Part shown: piece after piece, positions 24,890 to 35,150 of the stretch | How the letters are laid out: each line of letters opens with the position of its first letter | Position numbering within the stretch: the stretch's first letter is position 1 | NCBI RefSeq assembly: GCF_003344625.1 | Contig: NZ_QPKJ02000003.1 | Location: 1 to 64,000, forward strand | Source: Solirubrobacter deserti | Lineage (GTDB): Bacteria; Actinomycetota; Thermoleophilia; Solirubrobacterales; Solirubrobacteraceae | DNA length: 64,000 bases | Reading direction: 5' to 3' | The notes under the pieces: model-generated | The model's input: the letters and a program-made list of their open reading frames with translations, nothing else | The model's database searches: none | Told to the model about the DNA's origin: nothing | Position numbers and translations under genes: made by a program

Positions 24890-25597
24890 ATGTTCAGGGT
24901 AATGGCGGGCGGCGCCGTCTCGACGGTGCTGGCGACGCTTGCGTTCAGCGGGTCGGCGCAGGCTGTGCAGATCACGGGAACTCCGGGGAGCGACCGCATC
25001 CGGGCGACCGGTCAGGCGGACGTGGTGGACGGTGCGGCCGGGGACGACCGGATCGGCGCGCGGTCCGGGCCGGACACGGTCACGGGCGGTGAAGGGCTGG
25101 ACCGGATCTGGGGCGGGCGAGGCGCGGATCGGCTGTTCGGCGGCGTCGGGGACGACCGGATCTGGGGCAATCACGGCCACGACCACAGCTGGGGCGAGGA
25201 CGGCAACGACCACATGGGCGGGGCCGCCGGCAACGACAAGCAGTGGGGCGGAACGGGGAACGACCTGATCTACGCCGCGCGCGGGAACGACGAGACGTGG
25301 GGCGAGGACGGCGACGACCAGCTGTGGGCGATGGCGCGGGCCGACGTGCACGGGCCCAACGACACGGCGGGTGACGTCCTCCATGGCGGGCCGGGCAACG
25401 ACACGTTCCGCGTGCGCGACGGAGAGGCCGACACGGTTGACTGCGGAGCGGGCGTGGACACGGTCTACGCGGACTTCAAGGATGTGCTCAGCAATCCGGG
25501 CGAGTGCGAGGTCGTCAACCGGGCACGACGGGCCAAGAAGGGCGAGGATCAGCGTGAGAACGTGGATCCGGCCGAGTCGGTGAGCGTCCGCGAGTAG
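24890..25597 (+). CDS. Secreted RTX-like calcium-binding repeat protein
   Basis: 235 residues. A short signal (MAGGAVSTVLATLAFSGSAQA) is followed by repeated nonapeptide-like units of the RTX/hemolysin type: GTPGSDRIRATG, GAAGDDRIGARSGPDTV, GGRGADRLFGG, GNDLIYAARGNDETWGEDGD and GGPGNDTF. Asp/Gly/Asn-rich turns of this kind bind calcium in parallel beta rolls after export. A C-terminal charged tail follows a single CGAG...C pair that may form a disulfide. Related proteins are abundant in Solirubrobacterales; the role may be at the cell surface. Standalone gene. Confidence 0.8.
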   Translation: MFRVMAGGAVSTVLATLAFSGSAQAVQITGTPGSDRIRATGQADVVDGAAGDDRIGARSGPDTVTGGEGLDRIWGGRGADRLFGGVGDDRIWGNHGHDHSWGEDGNDHMGGAAGNDKQWGGTGNDLIYAARGNDETWGEDGDDQLWAMARADVHGPNDTAGDVLHGGPGNDTFRVRDGEADTVDCGAGVDTVYADFKDVLSNPGECEVVNRARRAKKGEDQRENVDPAESVSVRE

Positions 25598-25626
25598 TGC
25601 CAGATGGGGCGGGGTATGTCGGTGAC

Positions 25627-25695
25627 ATGTACATCGGCATTGGCACCCTCCTCCTCATCATCATCATCCTGCTGCTGGTCTTCGTGGTCCTGTAG
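25627..25695 (+). CDS. 22-residue hydrophobic membrane peptide
   Basis: MYIGIGTLLLIIIILLLVFV-VL, entirely hydrophobic after the first few residues: a single transmembrane helix. It is too short for ordinary gene finders. Peptides of this kind, starting MYIG-LGTLLLI, are known from many actinobacterial genomes, usually unannotated; that is from memory. It follows the RTX gene by 29 bases. Confidence 0.6.
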   Translation: MYIGIGTLLLIIIILLLVFVVL

Positions 25696-25804
25696 CAGCG
25701 GGCGGAGCTATGGCTTCCCCCACCCTCGAGTCGGTGGGGTGCTGTAGCCCAAGAGGCCGGTGTGCGCGAGTGAAGTCCGGCCCCATTCTCGGGACGCTGC
25801 GCAC

Positions 25805-27988
25805 ATGCCTAAGAGGAACCTCGCCGCGCGTGCCGGACACTGGAGCGCGCGGCACCGGAAGACCGCCATCTTCGGATGGCTCGCGTTCGTCGTCATCGCG
25901 TTCGTGCTGGGTGGAGCGATCGGCACGAACTCGCTCGAGCCCGAGGACACGGGCAACGGCTCCTCGGCGGTCGCCGACAAGGCGATCGCCGCCGCGGACT
26001 TTCCCGACAAGGCCGACGAGCAGGTCCTGGTCACCGCCCGCGATGGTGGCCTGAAGGCGTCGGACCCGCAGTTCAGACAGGGCGTCGACACGGTCGTCGC
26101 CCAGTTGCAGAAGACCAAGCACGTCGAGGAGATCGCCTCGCCCTACGAGCAGGGCAACGAGGGCCAGATCTCCAAGGGCCAGGACGCGGCGCTGGTCACG
26201 TTCTCCATCAAAGGGGACAGCGACGCGACCGACGAACGCGTCGACTCGACGCTGAACGCCACCAAGGCCGCCCAGCAACAGCACCCGGACCTGCGGATCG
26301 AGCAGTTCGGTGACGCGTCCGCCGACAAGGCGCTGTCCGCCTCGCTGGACGACGACTTCAAGCGCGCGGAGTTCCTCTCGCTCCCGATCACGCTGATCAT
26401 CCTGATCGTCGCCTTCGGCGCGCTCGTCGCCGCCGGCGTGCCGCTGCTGCTCGGCATCACCGCCGTGATCGGCACGCTCGGCCTCGTCGCGCCGATCAGC
26501 CAGATCATCCCGATGGAGGAGTCCGCGGCTTCGGTCATCCTGCTCATCGGCCTCGCCGTCGGCGTCGACTATTCACTCTTCTACTTGCGGCGCAAGATGG
26601 AGGAACGGGATGCCGGACGCTCCTCGGAGGCCGCGCTCGAGTTCGCCGCCGCCACGTCCGGCAAGGCCGTGCTCATCTCCGGCCTCACGGTCCTGATCGC
26701 GATGGCCGGCATGTTCATCGCGGGCAACGCCGTCTTCACCTCGTTCGCCGTGGGCACGATGCTCGTCGTCGCGGTCGCGATGCTCGGCAGCGTCACCGTC
26801 CTGCCGGCCGTGATCTCCAAGCTCGGCGACAAGGTCGAGAAGGGCCGCGTGCCGTTCATCGGCCGCCTGCGCCACCGCAACCACGGCGAGTCGCGCGTGT
26901 GGAACTTCGTCATCGACCGCAGCCTCCGGCGGCCGGTCCTGGCCGTCGTGCTGTCCGCCGGGTTTCTCCTGCTGCTCGCCTACCCGGCGCTGCACATGCG
27001 CACGGTCAACCCGGGCGCCGCGGGCCTGCCGCACGACCTGCCGATCATGCAGACCTACGAGCGCATCCAGGACGAGTTCCCGGGTGGCCCGATGCCGGCG
27101 ATCGTCGCCATCCAGGCCAAGGACGTCACGACGCCCGAGGTCCAGGACGGCATCAAGGCGCTGATCGCCGACGCCTCCGGCCCGACGTCGACCATCGTCT
27201 CCCCCAACAAGGAAGTCGCGATCGTCTCCATCCCGCTGCCGGGCAACGGCACCGACGACGCGTCCGAGGCCGCCCTCGCCACGCTGCGCGACAAGACGAT
27301 CCCGGCCACGATCGACCGGGTCCCGGGCGCCGAGGCCAACGTGACGGGCATGACCGCCGGCTCGAAGGACTTCAACGACCGCATGAACTCGCGCCTGCCG
27401 TTCGTGTTCGCGTTCGTGCTCGGCCTGGCGTTCCTGCTGCTGCTCGTGACGTTCCGCAGCATCGTCATCCCGCTCAAGGCGATCGTGCTGAACCTGCTCT
27501 CAGTGGGCGCCGCCTACGGCGTGATGACGTGGATCTTCCAGGACGGCCACCTCGAAGGGCTGTTGAACTTCGAGTCCGTCGGCGGCATCACGTCCTGGCT
27601 GCCGCTGTTTATGTTCGTGATCCTGTTCGGCCTCTCGATGGACTACCACGTGTTCATCCTCAGCCGCATCCGCGAGGCGTTCGACCGGGGCGAGTCCACC
27701 GAGGACGCCGTCGCGCACGGCATCAAGGCCACGGCGGGGGTCGTCACCAGCGCCGCGATCGTGATGGTCGCCGTGTTCGCGATCTTCGCGACGCTCTCGA
27801 TGATCGAGTTCAAGCAGATGGGCGTCGGCCTGGCCGTGGCCATCCTGCTGGACGCGACGCTCGTGCGCGCGGTCCTGCTCCCCGCCGCGATGAAGCTGCT
27901 GGGCGAGCGCAACTGGTACCTGCCGCGCGGCCTGCGCTGGTTGCCGAAGTGGGACCACGAGCCGACTCCGGAGCCGGTGCACGCATAA
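25805..27988 (+). CDS. MMPL-family RND transporter
   Basis: 727 residues from ATG 25805 (MPKRNLAARAGHWSARHRKT); the frame is open 15 codons upstream. Twelve membrane helices are expected: an N-terminal one (IFGWLAFVVIAFVLGGAIG), a first block at about residues 195-360 with VGVDYSLFYLRRKMEE (the Asp-Tyr motif of the MMPL proton relay), and a second block at about 535-710 with FGLSMDYHVFILSRIREAFD (second relay). Two large extracytoplasmic domains lie between. MMPL proteins export lipids or small molecules through the inner membrane using proton flow. The substrate is unknown. Ten bases separate its stop from the phosphofructokinase start, so the two may be co-transcribed. Confidence 0.92.
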   Translation: MPKRNLAARAGHWSARHRKTAIFGWLAFVVIAFVLGGAIGTNSLEPEDTGNGSSAVADKAIAAADFPDKADEQVLVTARDGGLKASDPQFRQGVDTVVAQLQKTKHVEEIASPYEQGNEGQISKGQDAALVTFSIKGDSDATDERVDSTLNATKAAQQQHPDLRIEQFGDASADKALSASLDDDFKRAEFLSLPITLIILIVAFGALVAAGVPLLLGITAVIGTLGLVAPISQIIPMEESAASVILLIGLAVGVDYSLFYLRRKMEERDAGRSSEAALEFAAATSGKAVLISGLTVLIAMAGMFIAGNAVFTSFAVGTMLVVAVAMLGSVTVLPAVISKLGDKVEKGRVPFIGRLRHRNHGESRVWNFVIDRSLRRPVLAVVLSAGFLLLLAYPALHMRTVNPGAAGLPHDLPIMQTYERIQDEFPGGPMPAIVAIQAKDVTTPEVQDGIKALIADASGPTSTIVSPNKEVAIVSIPLPGNGTDDASEAALATLRDKTIPATIDRVPGAEANVTGMTAGSKDFNDRMNSRLPFVFAFVLGLAFLLLLVTFRSIVIPLKAIVLNLLSVGAAYGVMTWIFQDGHLEGLLNFESVGGITSWLPLFMFVILFGLSMDYHVFILSRIREAFDRGESTEDAVAHGIKATAGVVTSAAIVMVAVFAIFATLSMIEFKQMGVGLAVAILLDATLVRAVLLPAAMKLLGERNWYLPRGLRWLPKWDHEPTPEPVHA

Positions 27989-27998
27989 GCTGAGGTGC

Positions 27999-29027
27999 AT
28001 GCGAATTGGAGTGCTCACCGGGGGCGGCGACTGCCCCGGACTGAATGCGGTCATCCGGGGCGTCGTCCGTAAGGGGATCAACGCCCACGGGCACGAGTTC
28101 TTCGGCTTCCGGCACGGGTGGGCCGGCGTCATCAACAACGAAGGCGTCGACCTCACCCTCGATAGCACGCGCGGGATCCTGCACCGTGGCGGGACGATCC
28201 TCGGGTCGTCCCGCACCAACGTGTACAAGGTCGAGGACGGCCTGAACAAGGTCAAGGCCGCGATGGAGGCCAACAACCTCGACGCGCTGATCCCGATCGG
28301 CGGCGAGGACACGCTCGGCGTCGCGGGCCGGCTGCACGAGGACGGCATCCCCGTCGTCGGCGTCCCGAAGACGATCGACAACGACCTCGCCGCCACGGAC
28401 TTCACGTTCGGCTTCCAGACCGCGGTGCAGATCGCCACGGACGCGATCGACCGCCTGCACACGACCGCGGAGTCGCACAACCGCGTGCTCGTGTGCGAGG
28501 TCATGGGCCGCCACGCCGGCTGGCTCGCCGTGTACTCCGGCCTGGCCGGCGGCGCCGACGTGATCCTCATCCCGGAGCGCCCGTTCGACATCGACGAGGT
28601 CGTCGACCACCTCAAGCGCCGCCACGACCGCGGCGCGACGTTCTCGATCGTCGTCGTCGCCGAGGGCGCCACGCCCAAGGACGGCGGCCTGCTCACGCAG
28701 TACGAGACCAAGGACGCCTTCGGTCACGTCCGCCTCGGCGGCATCGGCTCGATGCTCGAGCGTCAGATCGAAGAGAAGACGGGCTTCGAGTCGCGCACGA
28801 CGATCCTCGGCCACATCCAGCGCGGCGGCACGCCGCTCGCGTTCGACCGCGTGCTCGGCAGCCGCTTCGGCGTCGCCGCCGTGGACGCCATCACCGAGGG
28901 CAACTACGGCAAGATGGCCGCGCTGCGCGGCACGGCCATCGAGATGGTGCCCCTCGCCGAGGCGCTCGCCGAGCCCAAGCTCGTCGACGCGGAGCTCTAC
29001 GAGACCGCTGCGGTCTTCTTCGGTTAG
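27999..29027 (+). CDS. pfkA: Phosphofructokinase, PPi-type signature
   Basis: 342 residues, the length of group III PfkA. It phosphorylates fructose 6-phosphate. N-terminal LTGGGDCPGLNAVIRG, then IPIGGEDTLGVA and VPKTIDNDLAATDFTFGFQT, with GRHAGWLA and GHIQRGGTP further on. The GGEDT motif has Asp where ATP-dependent enzymes have Gly, and PKTIDND has Lys where they have Gly; both changes mark pyrophosphate-dependent enzymes, as in Amycolatopsis methanolica. A reversible PPi-dependent reaction is therefore predicted. The downstream MFS gene follows immediately. Confidence 0.9.
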   Translation: MRIGVLTGGGDCPGLNAVIRGVVRKGINAHGHEFFGFRHGWAGVINNEGVDLTLDSTRGILHRGGTILGSSRTNVYKVEDGLNKVKAAMEANNLDALIPIGGEDTLGVAGRLHEDGIPVVGVPKTIDNDLAATDFTFGFQTAVQIATDAIDRLHTTAESHNRVLVCEVMGRHAGWLAVYSGLAGGADVILIPERPFDIDEVVDHLKRRHDRGATFSIVVVAEGATPKDGGLLTQYETKDAFGHVRLGGIGSMLERQIEEKTGFESRTTILGHIQRGGTPLAFDRVLGSRFGVAAVDAITEGNYGKMAALRGTAIEMVPLAEALAEPKLVDAELYETAAVFFG

Positions 29028-30159
29028 AGCATTAGCAGTCCCCGTCCTGCTGACGGGGCTGAATCTGCGGCCGCTCTTCGGGAGCCTGCCGCCGCTGCTG
29101 GCCGACGTCCGGGCTGAGCTCGGGCTGTCGGCCGCGGCGGCGGGGCTGCTGACGACCGGCCCGCTGCTGTGCCTGGGCATCCTCGCGCCGCTCGGCCCGC
29201 GGATCGCCCGCCGCTACCCGGTGGAGCGAATCATCGCGCTCGCGCTCCTCTGCACGGCGATCGGGACGGCGCTGCGCGGACTCGGCGGGATCGCGCCGCT
29301 GTATCTCGGCACGTTGATGGCCGGCGCGGCGATCGCGCTCACGCAGGTCGTCACGCCCGCGTGGGTGCGGGCCAAGACCGACCAGGGCGCGGGCCTGCTC
29401 ACCGGGCTGTTCTCGACCGCACTGGTCGCGGGAGCCACGATCGCGACCTTCACCGCGATCCCGTTCGAGGAGGCGCTCGGCGGGTGGGAGCCGTCGCTGG
29501 CGATCTGGGCCCTGCCGGCGCTGATCGGGTTCGCCGTCTGGGTCCCGTACGCGCTGCGCGCGCGGGAGCCCGTCGCCGCGACCGTCGGTCACCCGCTGTG
29601 GCGCAACCGCACCGCGTGGTCGATCGCGCTGCTGATGGGCCTGCAGTCGATGGCGTTCTTCTCAACCATCTCGTGGCTGCCGGAGATCCTCGTCGACGAC
29701 GGGATGAGCGAGGGCTACGCGGGCTTCCTCTCGGGCGTGACGCAGCTCGTGCAGATGATCCCGGCGTTCGCGATGCCGGTGCTCGCCGCGCGCCGTGAGA
29801 CCCAGCTCGATCTGCTGCTGGTGATCGTCGGCACGGCGCTGGTCGGCCTGCTCGGCGTGATGCTCCTGCCGGACCTCTCGCTGTTGTGGATGGTGCCGCT
29901 GGGCATCGGCCAGGGCGGCGCGCTCGGGCTGGCGCTGATGCTGCCGGTGCTGCGCGGGCGCGACCCCGGCGAGGTGGCGGGGATGACCGCGATGGCGATG
30001 GGCGTCGGCTACCTGATCGCGGCCGGCGGGCCCGCGCTGGTCGGCGCCGTGCACGACATCTCGGACGAGTGGAACTGGCCGCTCGGCGTGCTGCTGGTGA
30101 TGACGATCGTGCAGCTGCCCGCCGCGCTTCACGCGGTGATGAAGGGCAAGCCGACGTAG
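29023..30159 (+). CDS. MFS transporter, CynX/NimT-like, start unclear
   Basis: About 378 residues with twelve predicted helices. The N-terminal region VLLTGLNLRPLFGSLPPLLA, then SAAAAGLLTTGPLLCLGILA is typical of the cyanate/nitroimidazole-type MFS family. It has no in-frame ATG, GTG or TTG before the GTG at 29221, which would delete the first two helices. Candidate starts are the GTT overlapping the pfkA stop (29023) or CTG codons at 29047-29050. So either a rare start codon is used or there is a sequence error. The 3' end overlaps pobA by 31 bases, convergent. Confidence 0.75.
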   Translation, partial: VRALAVPVLLTGLNLRPLFGSLPPLLADVRAELGLSAAAAGLLTTGPLLCLGILAPLGPRIARRYPVERIIALALLCTAIGTALRGLGGIAPLYLGTLMAGAAIALTQVVTPAWVRAKTDQGAGLLTGLFSTALVAGATIATFTAIPFEEALGGWEPSLAIWALPALIGFAVWVPYALRAREPVAATVGHPLWRNRTAWSIALLMGLQSMAFFSTISWLPEILVDDGMSEGYAGFLSGVTQLVQMIPAFAMPVLAARRETQLDLLLVIVGTALVGLLGVMLLPDLSLLWMVPLGIGQGGALGLALMLPVLRGRDPGEVAGMTAMAMGVGYLIAAGGPALVGAVHDISDEWNWPLGVLLVMTIVQLPAALHAVMKGKPT

Positions 30160-31253
30160 TTCTCGGCCAGCGCCGTCGCCTGCGCCTCGCTGGTGACCGT
30201 GTAGCGCAGCTGCGAGCGCTGGAGCTGCGTCTCGAACGGGTCGTCGCTCATGCGGTGCAGCATCGAAGTCATCCACCAGCTGAAGTGCTGGACGCGCCAG
30301 ACGCGTTCGAGCGCGCGCTGCGTGTAGGCGGCCAGGGCGCCTTCATCGCCGAACGAGGACGCCAGCAGCGCGACGTCCGCCATCGCCGTGTTCAGGCCCT
30401 TCGCGCCCGTCGGCGGGACGATGTGCGCGGCGTCACCGGCGAGGAACAGCTTGCCGTGCTGCATCGGCTCGACCACGAACGAGCGCATCGGCGTGACGCC
30501 CTTCTCGAAGATCGGCCCGCGGTTGACGGACATGCCGAAGCGGCGGTCGAGCTCGTCCCAGATCTCCTCGTCGGGCAGCGGCTCGGCGTCGGGCGCGCAC
30601 TGCAGGTACATCCGCGTGATCTGGTGTGAGCGCATCGACGCCAGCGCGAACCCGCGCTCATGGTGCGCGTAGATGAGCTCCTCCGAGGCGGGCGCGCACT
30701 CGGCGAGGATCCCCATCCAGCCGAACGGGTACTCGCGCTCGTAGACGGTCAGGACGTCGGCGATCGCCGGCCGGCAGACGCCGTGGAAGCCGTCGCAACC
30801 GGCGATCAGGTCGGCTTCGAGCGTGTGGGATTCGCCCTCGTGCGTGTAGGTCACCGTGCCGGCGGGATCCACGACCACGTCACTGACCTCGAAGTGCAGC
30901 GGGAGGCCGGACTGCAGGCGCGCCTCGATCAGGTCCTTGACGACCTCCTGCTGGCCATAGATCGTGATTGCCCGGCCGGTCAGGTCCTTGAGCGGGATGC
31001 GGTGGCCCTCGCCGTCGAAGCGCAGCTCGACGCCCTCGTGCACGAGCCCTTCGCGGTGCATCCGCGCGCCCAGACCGACCTCGTCCATCAGGTCCATCGT
31101 CGCCTGCTCGAGCACGCCGGCGCGCACGCGCTGCTGCACGTACTCACGCTCCCGCGCCTCGAGGATCACCGACTCGATCCCCCGCCGCTCCAGCAGCCGC
31201 CCGAGCATCAGCCCGGCCGGCCCGCCCCCCACGATCGCGACCTGCGTGCGCAT
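30129..31253 (-). CDS. pobA: 4-hydroxybenzoate 3-monooxygenase
   Basis: 374 residues (typical 390-395) from MRTQVAIVGGGPAGLMLGRL. A flavin monooxygenase that converts 4-hydroxybenzoate, FAD and NADPH to protocatechuate, the substrate of the pca genes at 45-51 kb. FAD motifs: the GGGPAGL start, IAGCDGFHGVCRPAI in the middle and FLAGDAAHIVPPTGAKGLN near residue 270. The QQRVRAGVLEQATMDLMDEV segment is characteristic of PobA. The open frame extends to 31529 upstream, but the ATG is where the flavin fold begins. It is divergent from an ArsR-type gene 36 bases away. Confidence 0.92.
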   Translation of the reverse strand: MRTQVAIVGGGPAGLMLGRLLERRGIESVILEAREREYVQQRVRAGVLEQATMDLMDEVGLGARMHREGLVHEGVELRFDGEGHRIPLKDLTGRAITIYGQQEVVKDLIEARLQSGLPLHFEVSDVVVDPAGTVTYTHEGESHTLEADLIAGCDGFHGVCRPAIADVLTVYEREYPFGWMGILAECAPASEELIYAHHERGFALASMRSHQITRMYLQCAPDAEPLPDEEIWDELDRRFGMSVNRGPIFEKGVTPMRSFVVEPMQHGKLFLAGDAAHIVPPTGAKGLNTAMADVALLASSFGDEGALAAYTQRALERVWRVQHFSWWMTSMLHRMSDDPFETQLQRSQLRYTVTSEAQATALAENYVGLPFITA

Positions 31254-31280
31254 GCCGTCACGATACGGCCCGTGGTAACC

Positions 31281-31286
31281 TATAAC
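31281..31286 (+). promoter_or_regulatory. -10 element for a near-leaderless ArsR transcript
   Basis: TATAAC lies 3 bases before the ATG of the ArsR gene, in a GGTAACCTATAACC context; transcription would begin at or next to the start codon. The palindrome GGTAACC beside it may serve as an operator between the divergent genes. Confidence 0.4.
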
Positions 31287-31289
31287 CGA

Positions 31290-31604
31290 ATGGTTGTAGA
31301 TGCGGACGCCCTCTTCCATGCCCTGGCCGACCCGACCCGGCGCGACATCCTCGCCGTGGTGCTGCACGAGCAGCACTCGGTCTCGGATCTGGCGCGCCGC
31401 TATCCGATCAGCTTCGCCGCGGTGCACAAGCACGTTGGTGCGCTCGAGCGCGCGGGGCTCGTGACCAAGACCCGCCACGGGCGCGAGCAGCGCGTGCGGG
31501 GCGACGTCGCGACGCTGCGCAGCGCCCACCGGCTGCTGGACGAGCTGGAGACGCTGTGGCGCGGGCGCATCGATCGCATGGAGCAGGTGCTCGAGTGCCC
31601 GTGA
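31290..31604 (+). CDS. ArsR-family transcriptional regulator
   Basis: 104 residues: one winged-helix domain with ALFHALADPTRRDILAVVLH, then SVSDLARRYPISFAAVHKHV as the recognition helix region and VTKTRHGREQRVRGDVATL as the wing. There are no metal-binding cysteines, so it belongs to the non-metal subgroup that commonly precedes SRPBCC (AHSA1) genes. It overlaps the next gene (GTGA) and forms a three-gene unit. Confidence 0.88.
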   Translation: MVVDADALFHALADPTRRDILAVVLHEQHSVSDLARRYPISFAAVHKHVGALERAGLVTKTRHGREQRVRGDVATLRSAHRLLDELETLWRGRIDRMEQVLECP

Positions 31605-32071
31605 CGAGCGTCGTCAAGGACGCCGACGCCCGGACACTGACGATCACCGCGCGCTTCGACGCGTCTGTCGAGCGCGTGTGGCGGCTGTGGAGCGACCCGC
31701 GCCAGCTGGAGCGCTGGTGGGGCCCGCCGGGCTACCCCGCGACGGTGACCGAGCACGACCTCGTGCCGGGCGGCACCGTGGCCTACTTCATGACCGGCCC
31801 CGACGGCGAGCAGCACCATGGCTGGTGGCGTGTGCGCGGGGTCGACCCGCCCCGCGCGCTCGAGTTCGACGACGGCGGACCGGACATGCCGACCGGCGCG
31901 ATCAGCGTCGCGCTCTCCGAGCTGGCAGGCGGCGACACGCAGATGATCGTCACCGCGTCCTGGGAGAGCGCCGAGGCGATGCGACGGATCTTCGACACGG
32001 GCACGGACGCCGGGATGACGGCCGCGGTGGGCCAGATCGACGAGCTACTCGACCCGAAGGGGACGACATGA
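31601..32071 (+). CDS. SRPBCC/AHSA1-domain protein
   Basis: 156 residues from the GTG overlapping the ArsR stop. Typical AHSA1 pattern: LTITARFDASVERVWRLWSD, then WWGPPGYPATVTEHDLVPGG, a GWWRVRGVDPPRALEFDDGG turn and a C-terminal helix (GMTAAVGQIDELL). The fold makes a helix-grip cavity for a hydrophobic ligand. ArsR plus SRPBCC pairs are common in actinobacteria; their ligand is unknown. Confidence 0.85.
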   Translation: MTSVVKDADARTLTITARFDASVERVWRLWSDPRQLERWWGPPGYPATVTEHDLVPGGTVAYFMTGPDGEQHHGWWRVRGVDPPRALEFDDGGPDMPTGAISVALSELAGGDTQMIVTASWESAEAMRRIFDTGTDAGMTAAVGQIDELLDPKGTT

Positions 32072-32652
32072 CGGCGACGTACACCTGGGACATCTTCTGC
32101 ACCCTCGACGGCTACGGCTCCTACGACGCGAATGGGCCCGGCGACTGGGGCGGCTACTGGAGCAAGCAGGGTCCGGAGTTCCTGGCGCACCGCGAGGCGA
32201 TGTACGACGCGGAACAGCGGATGGTCTTCGGGGCGAAGACCTACAAGCAGTACGTGGAGATGCTGGGCGCGAGCGCCCCGGACCCGCTGCTCAGCGCCGG
32301 GTGGATCACGCGGATGCGCAACTCGCCGACGTTCGTGGCCTCTAAGACGCTCAAGGATCCCCTCGAGTGGGAGACCGCGACCGTCATGCCCGACGCCGTC
32401 GACGACGTCGCCCGGTTCAAGCGGGAGTCCGACGTGCCGCTGCGCTCACACGGCAGCCTGTCGCTGAACTGGGCGCTGATGGCCGCCGGCCTCGTCGATC
32501 GTGTGCAGGTGGCGATCTTCCCCGTCATCTCCGGCCGTACCGGTACCGAGCCGATCCTCGGCGGCGCGGCCGACTTCGACCTGGAGCTGCTCGAGCACCG
32601 CACGCTCGACGGCCGCATCCAGGAGCTCGTCTACAAGCCGAGCCTGCACTAG
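32068..32652 (+). CDS. Dihydrofolate-reductase-like (RibD C-terminal) protein
   Basis: 194 residues, start overlapping the previous stop (ATGA). The N-terminus TYTWDIFCTLDGYGSYDANG and the C-terminal half (LRSHGSLSLNWALMAAGLVD, VQVAIFPVISGRTGTEPI) match the DHFR/RibD-C family, which binds NADPH. Such proteins are often orphan reductases of unknown substrate. It ends in a 4-base convergent overlap with the membrane-protein gene. Confidence 0.85.
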   Translation: MTATYTWDIFCTLDGYGSYDANGPGDWGGYWSKQGPEFLAHREAMYDAEQRMVFGAKTYKQYVEMLGASAPDPLLSAGWITRMRNSPTFVASKTLKDPLEWETATVMPDAVDDVARFKRESDVPLRSHGSLSLNWALMAAGLVDRVQVAIFPVISGRTGTEPILGGAADFDLELLEHRTLDGRIQELVYKPSLH

Positions 32653-33161
32653 GCGACGGCCACGGCCCTCCGCGCGCGGAAGGTCGACACCAGGTACAGG
32701 ACGGCACCGACCGCGGCGTAGCCGGCCAGCATCGCGAGTTGCGCCTCCTCACGGGAGGAGGCGGCGACGAAGCTCACGCCAGCGAGCGTCGAGAGGCCGC
32801 CGCTGACGATCATCGGCCACCCGTCGCGGTGGCGCAGCGCGAGGGCGAGCTGCAGCGCGCCGGACACGGCGGCCCAGGCGCCGAACACGAGCAGCGCGTC
32901 ACGCGCGTCGCCGGCGAAGCCCGTGACGGCCAGGGCCACGGCGGCGAGCGTGCTGAGCGCGCCGTTGACCCAGCGCCGCTCGACGAAGGACGAGACGGCG
33001 TCGATAAGCGGATAGGCGGCGAGGAGCAGCGCGATCGCCGCGGTCAGCTCGGTGGCGGTCGTCGGGACCCGGTCGCCCACGGCGACGACGAAGGCGACGG
33101 CCCAGACGACCGCGAGCGCGGCCCGGCCGCGGGTAAGAAGAGAGAACGTTCGTTCTTGCAT
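32649..33161 (-). CDS. Small multi-pass membrane protein, DUF308-like
   Basis: 170 residues from MQERTFSLLTRGRAALAV; the frame is open 14 codons further upstream. About six hydrophobic stretches (for example ALAVVWAVAFVVAVGD, AAIALLLAAYPLIDAV, GALQLALALRHRDGWP) separated by short loops, as in HdeD/DUF308 proteins. Divergent from the TetR gene and flanked by two near-identical palindromes, so it is the probable target of that regulator. Confidence 0.75.
   Translation of the reverse strand: MQERTFSLLTRGRAALAVVWAVAFVVAVGDRVPTTATELTAAIALLLAAYPLIDAVSSFVERRWVNGALSTLAAVALAVTGFAGDARDALLVFGAWAAVSGALQLALALRHRDGWPMIVSGGLSTLAGVSFVAASSREEAQLAMLAGYAAVGAVLYLVSTFRARRAVAVA
33143..33156. promoter_or_regulatory. 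TetR operator site 1
   Basis: AGAACGTTCGTTCT: 6-base arms around a 2-base centre, just before the start of the membrane-protein gene. It shares 12 of 14 bases with site 2. Confidence 0.6.
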
Positions 33162-33196
33162 GGCCCGGAGTGAAGCAGGCAGCAGCGCCCTTGTCA

Positions 33197-33210
33197 AGAA
33201 CAATCGTTCT
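33197..33210. promoter_or_regulatory. TetR operator site 2
   Basis: AGAACAATCGTTCT, extended to AAGAACAATCGTTCTT at 33196-33211. It lies 15 bases upstream of the TetR start. With site 1, about 54 bases away, it suggests autoregulation and joint control of the divergent gene. Confidence 0.6.
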
Positions 33211-33728
33211 TTCTATCTTCGAGGCATGCGGATCGCGACGCTGCCCACCGCCAAGAACTCGGAGGCGCGCGACCGGCTGCTCCGGACCGCCTCGGCGATC
33301 TTCTACACCGAGGGCATCAACAGCGTCGGCGTCGACTACATCGTGGCCGCCAGCAAGGTCACGCGAGCGACGTTCTATCGCCACTTCCCGAGCAAGACCG
33401 ACCTGGTGCTCGCCTACTTGCAGGCGGCGCACGACGCGATCGCGGCGCAGCTCACGGGCGCCACCGTCGAGGCGCTGATCGAGGACGTCCGCGCGTCGAT
33501 CCAGCGGCGCGAGTTCCACGGGTGCGCGTTCATCTGCGCCGCCGCGGAGTTCGAGGAGGAGGACCATCCCGTCCGGCGGGCGGTCGCCGCGCACCGCGAG
33601 TGGTACTTCGGCGTGGTCCGCGACGCCTTCGGCGACGAGGACGCCGCGCGGCACTTCGTCATGCTCCGCGACGGCGCGTTCGTCGGCGCGCATCTCGGCG
33701 ACGCGGAGCTCGCCGCCGAGACGTTCCG

Positions 33729-35146
<1,418 letters not shown>

Positions 35147-35150
<4 letters not shown>

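Noticed and set aside
24917..24927. GTCTCGACGGT in the RTX gene
   Set aside because: Inside coding sequence and not T-rich. TCGACG alone is common in this genome.
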